Shown here: positions 43,913-52,354 of the stretch, piece after piece | Layout of the letters: every line of letters starts with the position of its first letter | Numbering within the stretch: position 1 is the stretch's first letter | DNA from: Pseudomonadota bacterium | GTDB lineage: Bacteria > Pseudomonadota > Gammaproteobacteria > Xanthomonadales > Xanthomonadaceae | Direction: 5' to 3' | NCBI GenBank assembly: GCA_023390905.1 | Contig: JAEWBY010000007.1 | Coordinates: forward strand, 62,001-126,000 | Length of the DNA: 64,000 bases | Made by a program: the position numbers and the translations under genes | Notes under the pieces: generated by a model | Seen by the model: only the letters and a program-made list of their open reading frames with translations | Databases searched by the model: none | Told to the model about the DNA's origin: nothing

Positions 43913-44895
43913 GCAGCCTTGACCGCCACGTCCTCGACATCGATTACGAACAGGAAGCCGATCGCATCGCCGCGCGGCTGCGCGAGATCACCGCGCGCCA
44001 GTTGCATCGCCGCGGCCTAGTGGTCGCGATCTCCGGCGGCATCGACAGTTCGGTCAGTTGCGCGCTGGCCGTGCGTGCGCTCGGCCCGGAGCGCGTGTAC
44101 ACGCTGATCCTGCCGGAGCAGGATTCCTCCGACGACAGCGCCGCGCGCGCGCGCATCCTCGCCGAACACCTGGGCGTGCGCACGGAGACCGTGGACATCG
44201 CGCCGGCGCTGGAGGCGATCGGTTGCTATCGCGCGCGCGATCAGGCCGTGCGCAACACGCTGCCCGAATACGGTGAAGGCTGGAAGTTCAAGATCGTCAT
44301 CGACGGCGGCACCGAAGGCCGCATCAATCGTTTCCGCCTGATCGCGCAGACGCCGGACGGCGAGCGGGTCGAACGCGATCTCGCGCTGGCCGATTACCTG
44401 ACCATCGTGGCGGCGACCAACTTCAAGCAGCGCATCCGCAAGACGCTGGAATATTTCCACGCCGATCGCCTCAACTACGGCGTGGTCGGCACGCCGAACC
44501 GCGTCGAATACGATCAGGGCTTCTTCGTGAAGAACGGCGATGGCTCGGCCGACGTCAAGCCGATCGCGCATCTGTACAAGTCGCAGGTGTACGGCATGGC
44601 ACGCCACCTGGGCCTGCCCGAGCGCGTGTGCGCGGCGATTCCGACCACCGACACCTACAGCCTCAGCCAGGGCCAGGACGAGTTCTATTTCGCCCTGCCG
44701 TACCAGCAGATGGATCTCGCGCTGTGGGCGCTGAACCATGGACGCCCGGCGAGCGAACTGGCGACCGCGCTCGGCATTGGCCTGGCGCAGGCCGAAGCGG
44801 TCTACGAGGACATCCGCAACAAGCGCCGCACCACGCGCTACCTGCACATGGCGCCGGTGCTGGCCGGCGACGTGCCCGAACTCGCCGATCCATGA
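43909..44895 (+). CDS. NAD synthetase-like PP-loop amide synthase
   Basis: A 328-residue protein with the PP-loop SGGIDSS (42-48), the NFKQRIRKTLEY segment and the KNGDGSADVKPIAHLYKSQVY motif of NH3-dependent NAD synthetases (NadE). A stretch of about 50 residues (EYGEGWKFKIVIDGGTEGRI region, about 120-165) looks like an insertion relative to ordinary NadE. There is no glutaminase domain. Its place in a tight cassette with ACP, ligase and GNAT genes suggests it adenylates and amidates an EPS-related carboxylate rather than making NAD, but housekeeping NadE activity is not excluded. Start and stop overlap both neighbours by four bases. Confidence 0.82.
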   Translation: MSSLDRHVLDIDYEQEADRIAARLREITARQLHRRGLVVAISGGIDSSVSCALAVRALGPERVYTLILPEQDSSDDSAARARILAEHLGVRTETVDIAPALEAIGCYRARDQAVRNTLPEYGEGWKFKIVIDGGTEGRINRFRLIAQTPDGERVERDLALADYLTIVAATNFKQRIRKTLEYFHADRLNYGVVGTPNRVEYDQGFFVKNGDGSADVKPIAHLYKSQVYGMARHLGLPERVCAAIPTTDTYSLSQGQDEFYFALPYQQMDLALWALNHGRPASELATALGIGLAQAEAVYEDIRNKRRTTRYLHMAPVLAGDVPELADP

Positions 44896-45941
44896 ACCAC
44901 GAAACCCCGCCACCGCAGTACCTGATCCGGCGCGGTGATCCGCAGCGCGATCGCGACACCGTGCTGTCGATCTGGTGGGGCAACCTCGGCCGCGAGGATC
45001 GCATCGCGGCCAAGTACGACTGGTTCTATCTCACCGGCCCGCATGGCGCGCCCCTGCTCGAACTGTTGCAGGACACCGCCAGTGGCGCGATGGTCGGGAC
45101 CGCCTGCGCGGGCCGCCGCCGCATGCAATGCGCGGGGCAGCCATTGAGCGCGGGCGTGCTGGTGGACCTGGCGGTGGTGCCGGAACACCGCTCGCTCGGG
45201 CCGGCGCTGATGCTGCAACAGGGTTTGATCGAAGCATCGCGCGATCAGGTCGATCTGCTGTACGGCTTTCCCAACCCGAAGGCCGCGGCCGTATTCAAGC
45301 GCATGGGCTATCAGCATCTGACCGATCTGGTGCGGCATGCGCGCGTGCTGCGCCATGGCCCCTACCTGCGTTCGCGCCTGCCCGCATGGCTCGCGCCGCC
45401 GGCAGGCGCGCTGCTCGATGTGGCGGTGCGGTTGCGGGATGGATGGCGCCGCGTGCGTGGCCCACGGTTGCGTTGCCAATGGGGTGATCGCGCCGATGCA
45501 CGCATCGATGATCTATGGCGCACTTCGCCTAAAGGCGATGCCGTGCTGTCGGTGCGCGACAGTGCCCATGCGAAATGGCGTTTCGATGATTCGCCCCTGG
45601 TGCGTACACGCTATCTCTGGATCACCGCACCCGGCAGCGATGCGCTGAAGGCGTGGTTCGCGGTCCAGCAGGACGGTGCGGCGCTGCACGTAATCGATTT
45701 CTGGTCCGACGCGGGCGCTGATGGAATGCCGATGTCTTGCATCCTCGCGCTGCTGTCGGCTGCGCGCGATGCCGGACACGGTTCGGTGTCAGTGGAGATC
45801 AGTGGACCGGACGCGCAGTTGCGCGGATGGCGTTCCTGCGGGTTCCAGCCGCGCAGCAAGCGGCCGGTGTTCGTGCGCTGGAATCGCCCGATCGAGCCGG
45901 CGCCTTCGTGGTTTCTGACGTCGGCGGACGAAGACGAATAA
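44892..45941 (+). CDS. GNAT-superfamily protein in the ACP cassette
   Basis: A 349-residue protein with an N-terminal GNAT-like half: a conserved LVDLAVVPEHRSLGPALML acetyl/acyl-CoA loop, then GFPNPKAAAVFKRMGY. The C-terminal half also has a GNAT-like arrangement (AKWRFDD, then SVEISGPDAQLRGWRSCGF), suggesting a tandem-GNAT layout. It may transfer the acyl group carried by the ACP. ATG 44892 overlaps the NadE-like stop by four bases; the open upstream extension is a shadow. Confidence 0.8.
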   Translation: MNHETPPPQYLIRRGDPQRDRDTVLSIWWGNLGREDRIAAKYDWFYLTGPHGAPLLELLQDTASGAMVGTACAGRRRMQCAGQPLSAGVLVDLAVVPEHRSLGPALMLQQGLIEASRDQVDLLYGFPNPKAAAVFKRMGYQHLTDLVRHARVLRHGPYLRSRLPAWLAPPAGALLDVAVRLRDGWRRVRGPRLRCQWGDRADARIDDLWRTSPKGDAVLSVRDSAHAKWRFDDSPLVRTRYLWITAPGSDALKAWFAVQQDGAALHVIDFWSDAGADGMPMSCILALLSAARDAGHGSVSVEISGPDAQLRGWRSCGFQPRSKRPVFVRWNRPIEPAPSWFLTSADEDE

Positions 45942-46151
45942 GCGCGGCCTGCTGCAGATCAGCCTCTGTAACCTGTCGCGAGTTCGCTGGACGCGACCTA
46001 TCGCGCACACGGATCGAGGCTCCAGGCCCACCTTCAGCATTGATCCGCGGTCTTCCCAATCCATCGGCGCATTCGCGCGGGCCTGGTCATCGGCCACGAC
46101 ATTGTCCGCGTGGATGGCGCGGGATCGCACGCCGCGATCCGGCGCGATTGA

Positions 46152-47177
46152 TCAGGCGGCAAGCCGCTGCGCCTGCTTGCGGAACAGATACAGCGCCAGC
46201 AGGTCCGGACGGAAGCGGCCGCGACGATCGACCACCGTGTCGGTTTCGAAACCGGTTCGGCCGAGCAGCCAGCCCAGGCCGGACTTGACGGGATTGAGCA
46301 CCGGCACGCTGGTGAAGATCAGTTCGTAGCCGGCCTCGCGCGCACGCTGCGCGATCGCGTCGTCATACGATCCATGCGGAAAGGACATCGACTCGGCCGA
46401 TGGTGCCGCCTGCCCCAGCCGCTCGGCCAGTGCGCTGCGCGCGCCGGCCAGTTCCGCATCGAGATCCTGCGCATGCTTCATTGGCGTATGGGTCTTGCCA
46501 TGCAGCCCCAGCGCGACGCCGCCGGCCTGCAGGCGGCGCAGTTCCTCGGCATCGACCATATGGCGCAGGCCATCGTCGAGCGCCTCCATGAAGGGCTCGA
46601 GCAAAGCATCGCGCTGCGCGGGCGACAGGGTTTCGAGCCGCGCGATCGCCTCGCGCAGTTCGCCGAGGCTCTCACCGCGCGGCTGCCACGGCGTGGACAG
46701 ATGCGGGCGCAGCGCCTGGGCCAGATGCGCCACCGTCAGTGCGTTGCGACGCCAGCCCGCGATCAGCCGTTCCTGGAAGAACGGCTGCCGCGTGCCGACC
46801 GCATCGGCCACCACGAACAGCAGCGCCGGCAGCCCGGCCTTCTGCAGTTCCGGCAGTGCGTAATCGGCGTTGTCGGCCCAGCCGTCATCGAACGTGATCA
46901 GCAGTGCGCGCGGCGGCAACGACGCGCCGCTGCGCCGCGCCTGCAGCACCTGTTCCAGCGAGACCACGTGGTAGTGCTTCTTGAAGAACGCCAGCGATTC
47001 GGCCAGCCAGCGCGTGGCCAGCGTGTAGTCCGGATCGCAGGTGCGCCAGCGCGGATCGTCCGGGCTCAGGGTACGATGGAACATCACCACGGTCAGGCTG
47101 TCGGCGTTGCGCACGCGGTGGTACAGGCCGAGCAGACCACTGGAATAAAGCAGCTTCTTGGAGAGATCCTTCAGCAT
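46152..47177 (-). CDS. NodB-type polysaccharide deacetylase
   Basis: A 341-residue deacetylase. VVMFHRTLSPDD near residue 30 and LLITFDDGWADNADYALP near 95-112 are the first family motifs; ALGLHGKTHTPM supplies the metal histidines and MSFPHGSYDD the last motif. The third deacetylase of the locus, it is closest in layout to the one at 25718-26803. ATG 47177 is the best start; it overlaps the start codon of the divergent glycosyltransferase. The open frame to 47312 lies inside that gene. Confidence 0.85.
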   Translation of the reverse strand: MLKDLSKKLLYSSGLLGLYHRVRNADSLTVVMFHRTLSPDDPRWRTCDPDYTLATRWLAESLAFFKKHYHVVSLEQVLQARRSGASLPPRALLITFDDGWADNADYALPELQKAGLPALLFVVADAVGTRQPFFQERLIAGWRRNALTVAHLAQALRPHLSTPWQPRGESLGELREAIARLETLSPAQRDALLEPFMEALDDGLRHMVDAEELRRLQAGGVALGLHGKTHTPMKHAQDLDAELAGARSALAERLGQAAPSAESMSFPHGSYDDAIAQRAREAGYELIFTSVPVLNPVKSGLGWLLGRTGFETDTVVDRRGRFRPDLLALYLFRKQAQRLAA

Positions 47178-48078
47178 GGCGATCGAAGTTTCAGCGATTA
47201 TTCCCACCTGGAACCGGCGGGATCTGGTGGTCAGGGCGATCGACACGGTGCTCGCGCAGACGCGCCCGGTCGAGGAAATCGTGGTGATCGATGACGGTTC
47301 CACCGACGGCACCGGTGAAGTCCTGCATCAACGCTATGGAGAACGTATCCGCTACGTCTGGCAGGCCAACGCCGGGGTTTCGGCCGCGCGCAACCATGGC
47401 ATGCGGATCGCGCGCGGCCGCTATTTCGCGCTGCTGGACAGCGATGACGAATGGCTGCCGGCCAAGACCGAACGGCAGATCGCGTGGCTGGAGGCGCGGC
47501 CCGGATTCGGCATGGTGCTGTGCGATGTCGAACGCGTGGACAGCCAAGGGCAGCGCATCGATGTATTCCGCCGACGCGACGTGATCCCGGAAGATGGCCG
47601 CGTGCTGCGCTGGATCATCCACAATCCCGCGCTCGCGCCGGCCTCGGCGATCCTGCGGCGCGAGGTGTTCGACCAGATCGGCGGGTTCGACGAAAGCCTG
47701 CGCACGGCCGAGGATCTCGAATTCCATCTGCGCATCGCGCAGCGCTGGCCGATCGGCGTGGTCGAGGACGTGCTGGTGCGCGCCATGCGCGGCCATGACG
47801 GGCTGTCGGCCGAATCGAGCACGTATGACGACTACGTGCGCGTGGTCGAGCGCGCGGTGGCCGCCGCGCGTGGCGAGGTCGAGGATCGGGAGCTGGATCG
47901 TGCGCTGGCTTCGACCTACGCGCGCAACGCACGCGGCATGTTGATCCGCGATCGCTGGAGCGATGCATGGTCGCTGGCGTCGCGCGCGTGGCGGCTCTCG
48001 CCCGAAACGCGCGGCGAACTGCTGCGGCTGGTGCCGTTCGCGGCGCGTCGCGCGGTCCGGCGTCTGCTGCCCGGCTGA
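47176..48078 (+). CDS. Glycosyltransferase family 2
   Basis: A 300-residue GT2 enzyme. VSAIIPTWNRRDLVVRAID forms the N-terminal strand, VIDDGSTDGTGEV and ALLDSDDEWLP carry the nucleotide and metal motifs, and APASAILRREVFDQIGGFDE is the usual acceptor-side segment. ATG 47176 follows GGAGAGA 12 bases upstream; TTG 47158 is an alternative. It stands alone on the plus strand between two minus-strand genes and converges with the initiating transferase after 20 bases. Confidence 0.88.
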   Translation: MAIEVSAIIPTWNRRDLVVRAIDTVLAQTRPVEEIVVIDDGSTDGTGEVLHQRYGERIRYVWQANAGVSAARNHGMRIARGRYFALLDSDDEWLPAKTERQIAWLEARPGFGMVLCDVERVDSQGQRIDVFRRRDVIPEDGRVLRWIIHNPALAPASAILRREVFDQIGGFDESLRTAEDLEFHLRIAQRWPIGVVEDVLVRAMRGHDGLSAESSTYDDYVRVVERAVAAARGEVEDRELDRALASTYARNARGMLIRDRWSDAWSLASRAWRLSPETRGELLRLVPFAARRAVRRLLPG

Positions 48079-48098
48079 CCGCGCGCACATGGCTGCGC

Positions 48099-49496
48099 TC
48101 AGCGCGCGCCGCGGCCGAACAGCACCACTTCCACGGTCTGCAGCAGGATCATCAGATCGAACACCAGGCCGTGGTTCTTGACGTAGAACAGATCGAACTT
48201 GAGCTTCTCTTCGGCATCGCGCACCGAAGCGCCGTACGGATAGCGCAGCTGCGCCCAGCCGGTGAGGCCCGGCTTCACGCTGTGGCGCACGCCGTAGTAG
48301 CGGATTTCATCGTTGAGCATGTCCACGAAATGCGGGCGCTCCGGGCGCGGCCCGACGAAGCTCATGTCGCCGCGGATCACCGCCACCAGTTGCGGCAGTT
48401 CGTCCAGCCGCGTCTTGCGGATGAACTTGCCCACGCGCGTGCTGCGATCATCGTCCTTGCTCGCCCACACGGCCACGCCGTCCTTTTCCGCGTCCACGCG
48501 CATGCTGCGGAACTTGGTCAGGGTGAAGTGGCGGCCGCGCTCGCCCACGCGCGTCTGGCTGTAGAAGATCGGCCCGGCGGATTCGAGCTTCACCGCGATC
48601 GCGACGATCACCATCAGCGGCCACGCCAGCAGCAACAGCGCACATGCGGCCACCAGATCGAAGAAACGCTTGCTCAATCGGCGCGGCGTGGAGTAATCGA
48701 AACCGCCGGAGAACACCAGCCACGACGGATCGACCACGTTGAGCTGGACCATGCCGGCTTCGCGTTCGAAGAAGCTGGACAGATCCACCACCGACACACC
48801 GCGCTGCACGCACAGCAGCATTTCTTCCATCGGCAGCCCGCCGCGGCGTTCATCGGGCGCGATCACCAGTTCGTCGATCTGCAGATGCTCGACCAGTTCG
48901 GCCAGCCCGGTCTGATCGGCATGCACGAGCAATTCGTCGCGCACCAGGATGGATTGCCCGGGCACCGGCACGAAACCCACGATCATGAAGGTCCGGCGAT
49001 CGGACTCCCGGCGCATGCGCGAGTTGATCAGATCCGCGTTCTTGCCCGCGCCGAGGATCAGGATGCGCTGCTTGAGCACGTCGGACTGGAACAGGCGCAC
49101 CCACAGCAGGCGCACCAGCGCCACGCCGGCCAGTCCCATCGCCAGCGACATCGCCAGCACGCCTCGGCCGATGTAGGTGGGCGGAATGAGGTAATACAGC
49201 ACCACCAGGCCGATGCCGCCGAAGGCGAACGACAGTGTGATGCGCAGCAGGAAATCCAGCCGCGTGTGGCGCACGTGCACCTGGTACAGACCGAACGCCG
49301 CCATCGCGCCGGTGATGAACAACGCCACCAGCAGCGCGCGCAGCGGCGCCTGCTCGGCGAAGACGAGGTGGTAATCGGGTTCGTTGTGGAAGCGGATCCA
49401 GGCCGCGGCCATCACGGCGGCGACCAGCACGATGGCTTCGATGATCCACAGCAGGCGCGCGGCGCGCGCCTTGCGGCTGGCGTGGGTGGACTTCAT
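48099..49496 (-). CDS. EPS-initiating polyprenyl-phosphate sugar-1-P transferase
   Basis: A 465-residue protein with four N-terminal membrane segments, a central Rossmann-like soluble domain (LILGAGKNADLI), one further membrane segment (RRLSKRFFDLVAACALLLL) and the C-terminal catalytic domain with KFRSMRVDAE, RKTRLDELPQ, GDMSFVGPRPERP and VKPGLTGWAQ. This is the WcaJ/GumD/EpsB layout that transfers the first sugar phosphate to undecaprenyl phosphate. It fits the subfamily linked to XrtA EPS loci. ATG 49496 is used; the open extension to 49694 has no family match. Confidence 0.92.
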   Translation of the reverse strand: MKSTHASRKARAARLLWIIEAIVLVAAVMAAAWIRFHNEPDYHLVFAEQAPLRALLVALFITGAMAAFGLYQVHVRHTRLDFLLRITLSFAFGGIGLVVLYYLIPPTYIGRGVLAMSLAMGLAGVALVRLLWVRLFQSDVLKQRILILGAGKNADLINSRMRRESDRRTFMIVGFVPVPGQSILVRDELLVHADQTGLAELVEHLQIDELVIAPDERRGGLPMEEMLLCVQRGVSVVDLSSFFEREAGMVQLNVVDPSWLVFSGGFDYSTPRRLSKRFFDLVAACALLLLAWPLMVIVAIAVKLESAGPIFYSQTRVGERGRHFTLTKFRSMRVDAEKDGVAVWASKDDDRSTRVGKFIRKTRLDELPQLVAVIRGDMSFVGPRPERPHFVDMLNDEIRYYGVRHSVKPGLTGWAQLRYPYGASVRDAEEKLKFDLFYVKNHGLVFDLMILLQTVEVVLFGRGAR

Positions 49497-49765
49497 CGAC
49501 GGCCCCCGGCATGGACGGCGGTGTCGGTTCCCCACGGCGAGGCCCGGTGCGATCCGGACCCGAACGATGATGTCTTCATGGTGCCCCCTGATTCGAGCGA
49601 TTGCCCTTGCCATCCCTGCGGGTTGGCCGCCGCGACCGTCCGGAGGACGGAACGTGACTGGTCTCTCACAGTCACCAACGCGGGACGGGGGCACATCCGG
49701 CCAGCATCCGGACGCGAATCGGAAGGCCGGGCCGGCGGGCGCGTGATACGCCCGCCGGGGCTACG

Positions 49766-51349
49766 TCAGGGTTGCACCACCGAGCGGCGATAACGCTTGG
49801 CCGGGGCCGTACGGTAGCGCGGACGCTCATAGGCGCGCGGCATCGGCGCGAGCTGCTGGCTCGGCGTTCCGCTCTGCGCGGGGGCGCTGGCAGGCAACGC
49901 CGGGGCGCCCGCGGCCGCGGCCTGCCCGGGAATCAGCGGCTGCGAACCGTTGAGCCGCACGGGCTGGGTGGCATCGTCGATATCGAACTGTTCCAGCGCG
50001 CCGATCGCGATGCGGTTCTGCGGGACCAGCCGCGCATGCTGATCGCCGATCGCCAGCCGCGCGTGCAGCGGCGGATCGTAGGCCGGCAACGTCTGCGGCG
50101 ACGGGAACGGGAAGGCCGTCGGCGTCGCTGGCGCATTGTTGCCAGCTCCCAGCAGAGGGCTGCCCGCGCGCGGACGCAGGTTGCGCTGGGCGATGCTGGT
50201 GAACATCGGATCCGCCCCGCGCACGGTGCCGGTCCATTCGGCCGGCACCAGGGTGGCGCCGTTCTGCACCCAGTTGTTGCTGCCGGCGACCTTGCGCCCG
50301 TCCGCCCAGGGTTCGCGGCTCTGCGGTTCGCAGGCATCCGGCTGGCCCACGTCGCTGGCCGGATTCTCGCGGACGATCGCCGGCGCGCTGCTGGCGGTGG
50401 TCTGGTAGATCGCGTTGTTGTGCATTTCCAGCGAGCCCGCGCCCAACTGCACCATCACCGCGTTGGCCGCGCCGGAACGGTCGAACACGATGGTGTTGTT
50501 GACCATGCGCACGCGGCCCTGGCTGCGACCGTCGAGATCGCCGCCGATGCGCACCGCATTGCGCCAACTGTTGGTATGGACGATGACATTGCCGACCACG
50601 TCGGCGTCCTCGCGACGCAGGTTGGTCGTCCAGCCGGGCTTCTGGGTATCGCAGTCCGGGCCGATCAGTTCCATCTCGCCGTAGGCGGCGTTCTCGATCC
50701 AGTTGTAATGGATCTCGCTGCGCTGATGGCGCGAACGCACGAGCACGCCGCCGTTGCCGTCGTGGATGTAGTTGAAGCGCATGCGGAACACCGTGTCCGG
50801 CCAGGTCACTTCATCGGACTGCATGTAGATGGCGTGGCGGCTGGTCCCGGCGCCGGCGCGCGCGATCTCGCTGTATTCCAGGGTGAAGGAACCGGAGTTC
50901 TGGTCCGCACCGAGAATGCCGTGCGAGGGGCAATCGTGGATGTACGCATCGCGCACGGTGACGTTGTGCGCTTCACTGAAGACGCAGGTGCTGCTGCCGC
51001 CGGTGACCTCGAAGCCTTCGAACACGACGTGGTTGGATTGCTGGAACTTGATCGTGTGCTGGCCGCCGCTCAACACCGGCCGGGTCGCTCCGGCCACGCG
51101 CCGCCAGCGGATCGTGACCGGACTGGCGGCGGTGCCGCTGTCATCGTCGCCGACCACGATGCCGCCGGAATACGTGGCGTTGCCGTCGACTTCGACGATG
51201 TCGCCGGGCGCGAGGTTGACGTTGTTGAAGAGGGTGGACAGCTGGGTGTACTGGCGGCCCGAAGGACCGACGGTGTAGGTGGCGGCCACCGCACTGAGCG
51301 GGACGGCCGCGCACAGCCCCATGCCGAGCAAAGCTTTGGAAAAACGCAT
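49766..51349 (-). CDS. Secreted right-handed beta-helix protein
   Basis: A 527-residue exported protein with a signal peptide ending near AVAAT (about residue 22). The mature part has many short repeats of the NNVTVRDAYIHDC type typical of right-handed parallel beta-helices (pectate-lyase-like and AlgG-like folds). The C-terminal 80 residues are Pro/Ala-rich and end in a basic tail (RPRYRTAPAKRYRRSV). Such folds are often polysaccharide lyases or C5-epimerases. I see no decisive catalytic signature. ATG 51349 is preceded by GGAG at good spacing. The gene is 269 bases upstream of the initiating transferase on the same strand. Confidence 0.85.
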   Translation of the reverse strand: MRFSKALLGMGLCAAVPLSAVAATYTVGPSGRQYTQLSTLFNNVNLAPGDIVEVDGNATYSGGIVVGDDDSGTAASPVTIRWRRVAGATRPVLSGGQHTIKFQQSNHVVFEGFEVTGGSSTCVFSEAHNVTVRDAYIHDCPSHGILGADQNSGSFTLEYSEIARAGAGTSRHAIYMQSDEVTWPDTVFRMRFNYIHDGNGGVLVRSRHQRSEIHYNWIENAAYGEMELIGPDCDTQKPGWTTNLRREDADVVGNVIVHTNSWRNAVRIGGDLDGRSQGRVRMVNNTIVFDRSGAANAVMVQLGAGSLEMHNNAIYQTTASSAPAIVRENPASDVGQPDACEPQSREPWADGRKVAGSNNWVQNGATLVPAEWTGTVRGADPMFTSIAQRNLRPRAGSPLLGAGNNAPATPTAFPFPSPQTLPAYDPPLHARLAIGDQHARLVPQNRIAIGALEQFDIDDATQPVRLNGSQPLIPGQAAAAGAPALPASAPAQSGTPSQQLAPMPRAYERPRYRTAPAKRYRRSVVQP

Positions 51350-51370
51350 CGGAACTCCGGTGATGTCTGG

Positions 51371-51389
51371 TGTTCCCCCTGTGGGAACA
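51371..51389. repeat. Inverted repeat TGTTCCC...GGGAACA upstream of the beta-helix gene
   Basis: Perfect seven-base arms with a five-base loop lie 21 bases upstream of the start codon, beyond the GGAG ribosome binding site. It could be an operator or a leader hairpin. On the minus strand the loop side also contains ACAGGGGGAAC. Confidence 0.5.
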
Positions 51390-51615
51390 TTGTCGCGTGT
51401 GGCTCGTAAAAGGGGCGCTAAGCGCGCAACCCAGGCCACGGCCGGAATGAGACCCGGGCCGCAGTCCGGCCGCTTGGAGGCGCCTGTACGTCTTCGCTTA
51501 CGATAAAAGCCGGAGCGAGCGGTCGCTGCCGCTCCTGTCGGGCCACGCGAATCCGTTTGCGAAAAATGATTGACGCATGAAATCGATTCGTGCAGAATTC
51601 CGCTTCTAACGCAAC

Positions 51616-51692
51616 GCGCCCGTAGCTCAGCTGGATAGAGTACCTGGCTACGAACCAGGCGGTCGGGAGTTCGAATCTCTCCGGGCGCGCCA
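51616..51692 (+). tRNA. tRNA-Arg (anticodon ACG)
   Basis: A 77-nucleotide tRNA with GCGCCCG / CGGGCGC acceptor stem, anticodon stem CCTGG/CCAGG around CTACGAA, GTTCGAATC T-loop, and encoded CCA end. The ACG anticodon (inosine-modified) reads CGU/CGC/CGA. It is followed closely by an intrinsic terminator and is therefore a single-gene unit. Confidence 0.97.
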
Positions 51693-51697
51693 ACTTC

Positions 51698-51729
51698 AAC
51701 AGGCAGACTTCGGTCTGCCTGTTTTTTTT
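51698..51729 (+). terminator. Rho-independent terminator of tRNA-Arg
   Basis: A perfect nine-base stem (CAGGCAGAC / GTCTGCCTG) with a TTCG tetraloop is followed by eight T residues. It lies six bases after the tRNA. Confidence 0.95.
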
Positions 51730-52021
51730 CTTGTTCGATTCCTCTGCCGATGCGGCGGCGATTGGCATCGCACGGCCGGCTGATGCCAATCGCGTGCGCG
51801 CCGATGCGAGGTACCGAGCGACGCGGCCCTGCCGGTCTCGGTGCAGGCATCGAACCTCAGGTGTCGTCCCCTTCGAATCTTCCGAACGCGCCACGGTTGC
51901 GTGTTGCGATGGCCCGCCGTTCGAGGCGTCGCTCATGGATCCGGATCGGTGATGCAATGGCCGCGTCGAAGCCACGCGCCAGGCGTGCCCAGCGTTCGAA
52001 GACCAAGTGCAGACCATCGCG

Positions 52022-52291
52022 TCAGAACGCAACGCCGAGAAACCGCGAGAGCAACCAGAGCGCGGCCAGCAGTACCGCAAGACCGACCGCGCAGACCATC
52101 AGCGCCTCCAGTGCACCGGCCTCCTCGTACTCGCGGATGCCGGCGTGCGGAAATCGGCCCAGCGTGAGCATTCGCCAGACCGGCCAGCCCATCATCCAGA
52201 AAATGGTGTAGACGAGGAACTCCCAGGCCAGCCAGAGCAGGAAGCGTCCCAGCGCGAGCACGGGTCTGGCGAGGAAATCCAGCAATTCCAT
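52022..52291 (-). CDS. Small membrane protein of unknown function
   Basis: An 89-residue protein with two or three hydrophobic segments (about 10-40 and 62-82) and a charged middle with GIREYEEAGALEAL. An AAGGAA ribosome binding site before ATG 52291 supports it as a real gene. I do not recognise a family. The 63-base gap to the upstream acetyltransferase gene allows co-transcription. The 292-base stretch between its end and the tRNA-Arg terminator shows no supported feature. Confidence 0.7.
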   Translation of the reverse strand: MELLDFLARPVLALGRFLLWLAWEFLVYTIFWMMGWPVWRMLTLGRFPHAGIREYEEAGALEALMVCAVGLAVLLAALWLLSRFLGVAF

Positions 52292-52354
52292 CCGAGTTCC
52301 TTTGCAAGGCGGGGCCGAGCTGGCCGTCCGGCGAGCGGCCCGCTTCCAATGAGA

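Noticed and set aside
51418..52080. Minus-strand frame containing RPERFELPTAWFVARYS
   Set aside because: This part is a translation of the tRNA-Arg gene and its terminator.
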